Shown here: in pieces, positions 8,792-15,924 of the stretch
How positions within the stretch are numbered: position 1 is the first letter of the stretch
How the letters are laid out: every line of letters begins with the position of its first letter
Source: CALODL01 sp942492115
GTDB lineage: Bacteria > Planctomycetota > Phycisphaerae > UBA1845 > CAIVHJ01
Length of the DNA stretch: 64,000 nucleotides
Direction of reading: 5' to 3'
NCBI GenBank assembly: GCA_942492115.1
Contig: CALODL010000015.1
Coordinates: 397,757-461,756, forward strand
Notes under the pieces: generated by a model
Databases searched by the model: none
Seen by the model: the letters and a program-made list of their open reading frames with translations, nothing else
Told to the model about the DNA's origin: nothing
Translations under genes and position numbers: made by a program

Positions 8792-9121
8792 CACATCCCT
8801 CCTGACACGATGCCCCAAGCGCAACTGTGATTCTACTGCGGCGCGCACGAATCGAGCTCCAAGCACCGCACTCCCATGATACAGGAAGGAGCGCCCCGGC
8901 GCCACTGCTGCATGTAACTCTTAGACAGGACTGCACCTAGAGCAGCCGACATACGGCTTGCACCCCTCGTGGATGCGACGTTAGAATCAATCTAACGGCC
9001 ACTCGCGAGTGGCTCATTTCTCCAGTCGTGTGATGACAACAATCTGCTTCAGGCTCGTCGAGCAGCCGGGACATCGGCAACTCGCCCGGAACGTTGCACG
9101 AGAAGCCGGAAGGGAGCATTC
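8792..9121. promoter_or_regulatory. Divergent promoter region with two adjacent perfect palindromes
   Basis: These 330 bases separate the two divergent FG-GAP genes and contain no gene I can support. They hold CGTTAGA-atcaa-TCTAACG at 8979-8997, immediately followed by the 16-base perfect palindrome at 8998-9013 (half-site GCCACTCG). Neither is followed by a T run on either strand, so operator sites shared by both genes are more likely than terminators. The Shine-Dalgarno of the right gene (GGAAGGGAG) lies at its 3' end. Confidence 0.6.
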
Positions 9122-11527
9122 ATGTCACGCTCCGTAGCCGTTGTAGGCTGGTTCGCGTTTCTGGCCCCGATCACCTGGGCCGCCGATGTCACCTTCGTCG
9201 ACGTCACGGCTGTCCGTGGCCTGGGCCCCTTCATGAACGAGGAAGGCCATGGTTCCGGCGCCGCCGCGGCTGACTATGATGCAGATGGCGATGTCGATGT
9301 GTTCATACCTCAGGCCGCAGGACTGCCTGATCTGCTCTATCAGAACGACGGCACCGGGCATTTCGTTGAGGTCGCCGGCTCCGTGGGGCTGGCGAGAATG
9401 ACTTCGAGTCGAACCGCCCTGTGGTTCGACTACGACGGTGATCATGTGCTGGATCTCGTGGTCTCGAATGACGACCAGGATGCGGCAACCTCTTTTCACC
9501 TCTATCGCCAGATTCCCGGGACAGGATTCGAAGATGTGACCACGGCAGCCGGACTGCACAAGGAACCGATCGTGGAAGTTCCACTGCACACCATGGGTGG
9601 CATGTGTGCCGGCGACATCAACAATGATGGATACCTGGATCTGTTCAGCGGCCAATGGCGCGGCCCCGGGCACCTGTTCTTGAACGATGGATCCGGTACG
9701 TTTATCGACATCAGTGAGTCGAGTGGAATTGCCGCCGTACATACCTTCCAACATCAGGCCATCATGGCGGATTTCAACGCCGACGGCTGGTTGGACATCT
9801 ATGTGGCCGTCGATTTCGAGCACAACCTGCTGTGGATCAACCAGCGGGACAACACCTTCATCGACGAAGCCGCCGGTGCAGGAATCGACAACAACATGAA
9901 CGACATGGGCCTGGCACTCGGAGACTATGACAACGACGGTGATCTTGACATTTATGTCACCAATATTTTCGACGAACGGCTGAGCAAGCACAGCGTTCTG
10001 TTTCGCAACGATTCGGTGGGTCCTGACCTGTCGTTCATCGAGGTCTCTGCCAGCATGGGAGTTGATGACGGCCGATATGGCTGGGGGGCGACTTTCTTCG
10101 ATGCGGACCGTGATGGCGACGTCGACCTCGCGGCGACCAATGGCTGGCGGAGCGGCGAGACCCAGGGCTGGCCAACGGACCCGTCGCGATTCTTCGTCAA
10201 CGCCGCGGCCGGAATGGCCCCGTTCGTCGAAGAGGCACAGGCGGCTGGCCTCGACGACACCGAATGGGGCAGCGCTCTCATCGCTGCCGACTTCGACCGC
10301 GATGGAGACCAGGATGTCCTGCAAGTGTGTCTCGAGAGTATCAGCACGGCATCCAGTTTACGCCTGCTCGACAGCAGCCCCCTCGCACCTGGATCAGCAC
10401 CCGGCTATCTTGTCGTTCAACCCAGATCATCAGGACCGAACCATCTGGCCATCGGCGCCACCGTCACCGTTGAGGCCGCCGGCATGACCATGACACGGCT
10501 GATCTCGGCTGGGACGAGCTACATGGGCCAGGAACCGGCGGAAGCATTCTTCGGTCTGGCCCGCGCACTCAGTGCCGAGACCGTGACCATCACGTGGCCC
10601 AACGGAGATGTGACGGTCCTTGAAGATGTCCCGGGAAACCAGGTCATCAAGGTATTCGATACCTGTACCCTTGGCGCCTGCGCCGACAGCAATGCCGACG
10701 GAATCCGTGACGACAATTGCACCTGGTGGACCTGTGCCGGTGACCTGTGTACCGCCACGGAAATCGTCTTCGGCGACATGAGTGGGCAATTCGGTTCGTG
10801 CGAACCGGATGGCGCTGCCGATGGCAACGATCGCTTTCAAGCGCTCAACTGCTTCGCCGCGCAAGGGCCAGATGGTGGGCCATACACATGCGAGGCGGCC
10901 CCCCCACTGGCTTACAACGTCGACGCCGGCGGTCAGTTTGGGACGTGCGCACCAGACGGTGTCTGCGATGGCAACGACGCGTTCCATGCGCTCAACGCAT
11001 TTGCCGGGGCCACGGATTGCAGTTGTCCCCTGGATGGGGGACCGATGCCCGATCCCGTCGATCCGGTGGTCGTCGATCAGACCTCCATCGCACTGATCCC
11101 CTCCACCTCGATCATCCGGCCCAATGAAACCGTGCTCGTGGACATATTCGTGAACGAGGCCCTCGACGATCTTCGCGGCTACCAACTCCATCTCAATGTC
11201 AGTGGGGGTTTGTCTGGCGGGCTCGAGACCATCGACATCAGCGTGCAACCTCGGGAGACGCGCGCATTTGTTTCCGATTGGCGGGCGTTCAATCTCACGA
11301 CGCGACAAATTGTCGCGGGATTGGATGGCGACGGATCCGCAGTGCCGCTCAACGCCTACCTGGCGACGTTTACGCTGAAAGCATCATCCAACGCCAGTGG
11401 ATCGTTCGCAGTCGAGCTATTGCATGACGACGGCGACCCGTCCCAGCGAACATTCCTGTTTCCGACAGCGCAACGCGGAATGATCAAAGTCATCGAGTCT
11501 GATGTCGTGCAGGTTACCGTCCGGTGA
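9122..11527 (+). CDS. Secreted FG-GAP/VCBS-UnbV protein, paralogue of the divergent gene
   Basis: An 801-residue protein with a signal peptide ending near TWA-AD. FG-GAP/VCBS repeats occupy about residues 35-420 (DYDADGDVDVFIP, DYDNDGDLDIYVT, DADRDGDVDLAAT), an ASPIC/UnbV domain about 440-515 (LISAGTSYMGQ, ITWPNGDVT), two dockerin-like units with DGNDRFQALNCF and DGNDAFHALNAF at about 555-645, and a cohesin-like beta-sandwich (LRGYQLHLNVSGG ... SFAVELLHDDG) to the end with RTFLFPT. Domain order matches the paralogue at 6083-8791 except that the extra canonical dockerin is missing here. Probably secreted or surface-attached; function unknown. Confidence 0.92.
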   Translation: MSRSVAVVGWFAFLAPITWAADVTFVDVTAVRGLGPFMNEEGHGSGAAAADYDADGDVDVFIPQAAGLPDLLYQNDGTGHFVEVAGSVGLARMTSSRTALWFDYDGDHVLDLVVSNDDQDAATSFHLYRQIPGTGFEDVTTAAGLHKEPIVEVPLHTMGGMCAGDINNDGYLDLFSGQWRGPGHLFLNDGSGTFIDISESSGIAAVHTFQHQAIMADFNADGWLDIYVAVDFEHNLLWINQRDNTFIDEAAGAGIDNNMNDMGLALGDYDNDGDLDIYVTNIFDERLSKHSVLFRNDSVGPDLSFIEVSASMGVDDGRYGWGATFFDADRDGDVDLAATNGWRSGETQGWPTDPSRFFVNAAAGMAPFVEEAQAAGLDDTEWGSALIAADFDRDGDQDVLQVCLESISTASSLRLLDSSPLAPGSAPGYLVVQPRSSGPNHLAIGATVTVEAAGMTMTRLISAGTSYMGQEPAEAFFGLARALSAETVTITWPNGDVTVLEDVPGNQVIKVFDTCTLGACADSNADGIRDDNCTWWTCAGDLCTATEIVFGDMSGQFGSCEPDGAADGNDRFQALNCFAAQGPDGGPYTCEAAPPLAYNVDAGGQFGTCAPDGVCDGNDAFHALNAFAGATDCSCPLDGGPMPDPVDPVVVDQTSIALIPSTSIIRPNETVLVDIFVNEALDDLRGYQLHLNVSGGLSGGLETIDISVQPRETRAFVSDWRAFNLTTRQIVAGLDGDGSAVPLNAYLATFTLKASSNASGSFAVELLHDDGDPSQRTFLFPTAQRGMIKVIESDVVQVTVR

Positions 11528-11538
11528 GCTCCGTGAAC

Positions 11539-12405
11539 TCAGGTCGCAGGCCCAAAGCGACCGTCATCCGGTGTGATGGACAGACCATCCGACGCCCGCA
11601 GATGAATCAGGTATGACTTGCCAGGGCGCACCTTGATTGACGGGGCCTCTCCGTGAGCTGCGCGGATACCGAGCTTTTGCGCCTGGTGGGCATCGTTGGC
11701 GATGTTCCAAAACTCATCCCAGATGCGTTGTTCGAATCCTGACATCGCGCCGTCGCCATAGGCCCGTGGCCGTGAACCGACAGGATCCAGGACGAAACCG
11801 TCGCGTGGCTCCTGATTCTCGCCAAACAGCCTGCGGAACAGAACCAGCGATGTGGACCTGTGCAGATCATTGCGTTCAATGTACTTGTCTTCAAACTTGA
11901 CGATCCAGGAATCAATGAAGACCACGTCGCCATCGATGGTGAATTGCCTGGTAGCGTCGAGCGCGACGCCCTGATCATCCAACTCGACGAACTCGACGCG
12001 GGTGCGCAATTGCCCGGTCGCCGGCTCGACCGCTTGCTCGATTACAGACATGCGCGCAACGCGATGATCGACACGCAGCAGCCGCAAAGCCGTGTCAAGC
12101 TGTTCGATACGCACGTCCTTGACGCGAACGGTCTCGCTGAGCTCGGTGATCTTGGCTTTTTGTTGGCGGGCTTGTTGTTGCAACTGCGCCTGAGCAGCCT
12201 TGGATTGGTCCAATTCAGATGTTACCTGCTCGAGCGCTGTCCGCGCCTCGTCGAGTTCGACTTGTGTCTGTCGCACGATCTGCCCCTGCTGGTATGAATC
12301 GTATCCAAACCAGGCGCCAACACTCACTCCACCCACGACGACCACGCCGAGGAGTGTGCGCACCGTACTGTTGACCACCGCCAGGCTTTCAATGATTTTT
12401 GCCAT
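11539..12405 (-). CDS. Membrane-anchored coiled-coil protein
   Basis: A 288-residue protein with one N-terminal transmembrane helix (LLGVVVVGGVSVGAWFGY), a coiled coil of about 80 residues rich in Gln/Ala/Leu/Glu (residues 40-115), and a C-terminal globular domain of about 165 residues (VEFVELDDQGVALDA, FIDSWIVKFEDKYIERND) that ends near an Ile-His-Leu-Arg strand. The topology (single helix then coiled coil facing outside) resembles envelope-spanning or septum proteins, but I do not recognise the family. It ends 12 bases from the stop of the convergent FG-GAP gene. Confidence 0.8.
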   Translation of the reverse strand: MAKIIESLAVVNSTVRTLLGVVVVGGVSVGAWFGYDSYQQGQIVRQTQVELDEARTALEQVTSELDQSKAAQAQLQQQARQQKAKITELSETVRVKDVRIEQLDTALRLLRVDHRVARMSVIEQAVEPATGQLRTRVEFVELDDQGVALDATRQFTIDGDVVFIDSWIVKFEDKYIERNDLHRSTSLVLFRRLFGENQEPRDGFVLDPVGSRPRAYGDGAMSGFEQRIWDEFWNIANDAHQAQKLGIRAAHGEAPSIKVRPGKSYLIHLRASDGLSITPDDGRFGPAT

Positions 12406-12638
12406 CGATCACTCTCGTCTGTGTGTATCGAACGGTTGCCGTGCTTCCCTGCACCCGGAGCTGCGAATAACCGCTGCTCACGAGGGCACGCGCCCGTCGT
12501 GCAGCTGATGCGCACATCTGATTATTCTAGCGATTCAGCTGCCCAACGTCGTCTGGCATTGCACACGACCCGCAAACGTTGCCTGCCCCAACATGCAGTT
12601 CTCGCGGAATACGGCCTTTTGAGATAGGCTCTTAGAGC

Positions 12639-13169
12639 ATGAAGCCCAACAGGAAGCCACAGGTTGCAATCATCGGATCCAGTGAGGCGACCCGGACCAT
12701 GCTGGAACTCGCGGAAGGAGCCGGCGCGGTCGTCGCACGAGTTGGCGCGGCGTTGGTCACGGGCGGGCGCTGCGGAATCATGGAGACCGCCTCGAAGGGC
12801 TGTGCCGCCGCGGGTGGCGTGGTCATCGGCGTGACACCCCACACCGGTATGGACGAAATCAACCCCTATGCCCATTATCACATTCCCACGGGGATGGGCT
12901 GGGCGCGCAATGCCATCACGGGCATTGCCGGCGATGTCGTTGTCGCCATCGGTGGTTCCTCCGGAACCCTGAGCGAGATCGCCTTCGCCTGGATGTACGA
13001 CCGGCCCATCATCGCACTCTCGGCATCGGGTGGCTGGGCCCAACGGGTCGCCGGGCAGACGCTTGACGCTCGGCGGACTGATCACATCATCGACTGTTCT
13101 AACATGGACGACTTCGAGACCATTCTCCGAGAGCAATTGAGTCGCGCGGGATTTGGGCGACCATCGTAA
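12639..13169 (+). CDS. LOG-like Rossmann-fold protein (TIGR00725/YvdD type)
   Basis: A 176-residue protein with the dinucleotide-fold start VAIIGSS, the central VTGGRCGIMETASKGC (the GGxxGxM region of LOG-like proteins), MGWARNAI and the loop GGSSGTLSEIAFAW, which corresponds to the PGGxGTxxE motif of cytokinin-activating phosphoribohydrolases with an altered first residue. Members release ribose-5-phosphate from nucleotide monophosphates or are molybdenum-cofactor-carrier-like proteins; the substrate here cannot be told. It stands alone between two minus-strand genes. Confidence 0.85.
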   Translation: MKPNRKPQVAIIGSSEATRTMLELAEGAGAVVARVGAALVTGGRCGIMETASKGCAAAGGVVIGVTPHTGMDEINPYAHYHIPTGMGWARNAITGIAGDVVVAIGGSSGTLSEIAFAWMYDRPIIALSASGGWAQRVAGQTLDARRTDHIIDCSNMDDFETILREQLSRAGFGRPS

Positions 13170-13216
13170 GCGGCGGCGTGCGCTGTGACGCCTCGTGTCT
13201 GAACGAATCCGGGTAA

Positions 13217-13624
13217 TCACGTGTTGGTCGGCTGGCCCGCGCGCAGTGTGGTCCGAATGCGATCATAGATGACCTGGCTCAGTTCCTCGTCGCCGAAAAA
13301 GTTGAGTCGAATCGAAATGTCCGATTGACCTGTCGTGCGCGCCTGATTGACGGTCACGGTCACTTTCTTGTCAGTCGCTGTCCTGGCCACGACGCGACCG
13401 TCGATCTCGGAGGCATCCTCCGAAAGGACATGCATGTTCATATCGCGCAGCACCACCACCGTGGCCGCGACCACCTCCCGTGGCGACCCAGGCAGAGTCG
13501 AATCAAGATCCCCCTTGACATACATGACCGTTGCACCGGTTCCGGCTGCGGCAAACAACGCGAGACAGCCAGGCAGCGTCAAGCAGGACAGCATGAACAG
13601 AGTCCACAACAAGCGTGTTTTCAT
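13217..13624 (-). CDS. DUF3568-like lipoprotein
   Basis: From the ATG at 13624 (preceded by GAAGGGGA) the 135-residue product starts with a lipoprotein signal (LSCLTLPGC), then GTGATVMYVKGDLDSTL, which is typical of short DUF3568 lipoproteins, and a two-layer alpha/beta domain (VVAATVVVLRDMNMHV, VARTATDKKVTVTV, IRLNFFGDEELSQVIYDRI). The 3' half of a longer open frame reaching 13951 overlaps the upstream phosphatase gene and is not used. Located just after the chemosensory operon, but the link is only positional. Role unknown. Confidence 0.82.
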   Translation of the reverse strand: MKTRLLWTLFMLSCLTLPGCLALFAAAGTGATVMYVKGDLDSTLPGSPREVVAATVVVLRDMNMHVLSEDASEIDGRVVARTATDKKVTVTVNQARTTGQSDISIRLNFFGDEELSQVIYDRIRTTLRAGQPTNT

Positions 13625-13694
13625 AGCACGGGTCCCCTTCACTCGATGATCGAAGGGTACGATTCGAGCACATACCGGGACGTCCGATATTCGC

Positions 13695-14870
13695 TCACAG
13701 GTCGACCTGGATGATCGAAAAATCGTCGACGAACAAATCACTGCCCTGTAGAACGCGCCCGTGCTCGAGCAGCCGATCCATCCGCGATGTGCCAGGATCG
13801 ACGGGTGGGCCCATGACCTCGAGGAACTCTCCATAGGTCCAAATCTCGCCATCTGACTTGGTGATTTCGTAAACCCCATCACTGTAAATGTACAGCTCGG
13901 CTCCTGGCTCGATGATACAGGATTCACTGGGGAATTCGGAGTCGAGTTCAACGCCGACCATCATGGATTGTGATTTCAACTCGAGAATGGTGCCACCGCC
14001 TGTTGGGATGACCAGCGCCGGTGGATGCCCCGCTCCACCCCACCTGAGCTCACGCGTCTTCGTATTGAGCACGCCGTACCACATCGTGAAGAACATCGAA
14101 TTGTGTTGTTCCATCTGGAAGGCCGCGTTCAATCCTTCGAGGACTCGGGTCGGGTCTTTGAAATCTGTATCGGGCAACGTTCGTGAACGCAGCACGTTGA
14201 TCGCAGACACCGACAGCAGCGCGGAACCGACTCCGTGGCCACAGGCGTCGACCAGGCACATCATGAAGTGATCATCATCCAGCCAGTGATAATCAAATGC
14301 GTCACCGCCCAACGAGGCCGACGGGATGAACCGCCAGTCGGTCTTCATGGGCGCGGTCATGGGCGGTGGCAGCAGTGAGCGAACATAGTGCGCGGCCTTG
14401 TTCAATTCCTTCCGCATGGCCTGTTCATTGGCGGCCAGGGCCTCATGGGCCGCGTTGCGTTCGAGTAGTGCGATGTAGCCGCGCGAGTGATATCGTATTC
14501 GCGCGACCATCTCGAGAGGTTCAGGAAATTTGACGAGGTAGTCGTTTGCTCCGTTGGCAAACGCCCTGGCCTTGGTATCAGCCTCTTCCTTCGTGCTCAG
14601 GACGATCAACGGTGTATCACGGGTTGCGTCCTGCTGACGATACTCGGAAACGAGATCAAGACCATCGACGCCCGGCATCACCAGATCCTGGAGGATGACG
14701 GTGGGCTGAAGTTCGGCAGCCGTCGCCAAAGCCTGCGTCGGATCCTGGCAATAATGAAATTCAATATCCGTACACGACGCCAATACCCGTCGAACGGCCT
14801 CGCCCATCATCGCCTGGTCGTCGACCAGCAGCACTGTGATTCTGGGCTGACTGGCTTCCTGTTCGGCCAT
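13695..14870 (-). CDS. Response regulator with PP2C (RsbU-type) phosphatase output
   Basis: A 391-residue protein: receiver domain (residues 8-130; phospho-acceptor Asp in VILQDLVMPGVDG, Lys in YLVKFPEPLE), a coiled-coil linker (LLERNAAHEALAANEQAMRKEL) and a SpoIIE-type PP2C domain (about 165-391) with GGDAFDYHWLDDDHF, VDACGHGVGSALLS and YSDGVYEITKSDGE. The start has GAGGAAC upstream. It lies 23 bases after cheB in the same orientation, so the hybrid CheA or its receiver very likely phosphorylates it. In related alternative chemosensory systems the output is often a cyclase; here it would be dephosphorylation of a STAS-type protein controlling a sigma factor. Confidence 0.93.
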   Translation of the reverse strand: MAEQEASQPRITVLLVDDQAMMGEAVRRVLASCTDIEFHYCQDPTQALATAAELQPTVILQDLVMPGVDGLDLVSEYRQQDATRDTPLIVLSTKEEADTKARAFANGANDYLVKFPEPLEMVARIRYHSRGYIALLERNAAHEALAANEQAMRKELNKAAHYVRSLLPPPMTAPMKTDWRFIPSASLGGDAFDYHWLDDDHFMMCLVDACGHGVGSALLSVSAINVLRSRTLPDTDFKDPTRVLEGLNAAFQMEQHNSMFFTMWYGVLNTKTRELRWGGAGHPPALVIPTGGGTILELKSQSMMVGVELDSEFPSESCIIEPGAELYIYSDGVYEITKSDGEIWTYGEFLEVMGPPVDPGTSRMDRLLEHGRVLQGSDLFVDDFSIIQVDL

Positions 14871-14893
14871 TGTTGTTCCTCGATTCTAAGTGA

Positions 14894-15922
14894 TTAGCAG
14901 GTCCTGGATCTCAGCGCACGACTGACCGCGGCGCCGATGTCATCTACTGGTAATACCTCGGCAGCGGCATTGATGCGCACGGCGGAGCCTGGCATGCCCC
15001 ACACCACCGAGCTCTGTTCGTCCTGGGCGATGGTGTGCCAGCCGCTCTCGCGCAAAGCGAGCAACCCCCGGGCACCGTCTTGCCCCATGCCCGTCAACAA
15101 CACCCCCACACCGCACGAGACAGGCAACATGCATAGCGAGTCGAAAAACACATCGACCGAAGGTTTGTGAATGTGATCAATCGGTTCTGCGACATAGCGG
15201 TAGCGTGCCCCTTTGTCGAGAATCAAGTGTTCGTCCGTCCCGGCCAGACCCACAACACCGGTGCGATGCACTGTACCCGGCTGCAGGAGTTCGACAGGTA
15301 GCTGGGTCTCGGAAGCAAGCCACGTCGCCAGACCTGGCGCAAACTCGCTATCGACATGCTGGATGATGGTCACACCGCAGGGCAGCGGTTTGGGCAGCTC
15401 CTTCAAGACCCGCACGAGTGCCTGTGGACCACCAGTCGACGAGCCGATCGCCACGAGTGGAGGAACGGCATCAAACGCCGATCGCGGCGCAGAGACTGGA
15501 TGAACCGGAGCCGTGGACCGTGGTACCGGCCCGCTGAGTCGCTGAACCATGCGGATCTTGCGAACCAGCTCTTCGGCACCACACAACGAACCCCCGGTAC
15601 CCAATACCGGTGTATTCACCGCGTCGAGCGCACCGTGGCCCAGGGCTTCGAATACGCGATCTGCGTTGCCCTCGACCGTCGCCGTGACGACGACGATTGG
15701 ACACGGACAGTTCTTCATGATGCGCCGCGTGGCCTCGACGCCGTCCATGACCGGCATGAGCATGTCCATGAGGATCATGTCGGGTGTGTCGACACCACAG
15801 CGCTGCACGGCCTGAGCACCATCCTCGGCCGTCCACGCCACAGTCGCATCGGGTAACGAGGCGACGATTCGTTCCAACGCAACAAGCGCTAATCTGAGGT
15901 CATTGACCAGAGCGATCCGCAT
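14894..15922 (-). CDS. cheB: CheB protein-glutamate methylesterase
   Basis: A 342-residue protein with an N-terminal receiver (Asp in MILMDMLMPVMDG; TATVEGNADRVFEALGHGA is the CheB-type alpha4/beta5 segment) and a C-terminal methylesterase domain with catalytic Ser in IGSSTGGPQAL, His in IIQHVDSEFAPGLA and Asp in LLTGMGQDGARGL. It removes methyl groups from chemoreceptor glutamates, opposing CheR. It starts 2 bases after the cheA stop codon, so it is translationally coupled. Confidence 0.96.
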   Translation of the reverse strand: MRIALVNDLRLALVALERIVASLPDATVAWTAEDGAQAVQRCGVDTPDMILMDMLMPVMDGVEATRRIMKNCPCPIVVVTATVEGNADRVFEALGHGALDAVNTPVLGTGGSLCGAEELVRKIRMVQRLSGPVPRSTAPVHPVSAPRSAFDAVPPLVAIGSSTGGPQALVRVLKELPKPLPCGVTIIQHVDSEFAPGLATWLASETQLPVELLQPGTVHRTGVVGLAGTDEHLILDKGARYRYVAEPIDHIHKPSVDVFFDSLCMLPVSCGVGVLLTGMGQDGARGLLALRESGWHTIAQDEQSSVVWGMPGSAVRINAAAEVLPVDDIGAAVSRALRSRTC

Positions 15923-15924
15923 AA

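Noticed and set aside
9125..10324. 399-residue minus-strand open frame
   Set aside because: Antisense to the FG-GAP gene 9122-11527, whose codon pattern and domains are clear.
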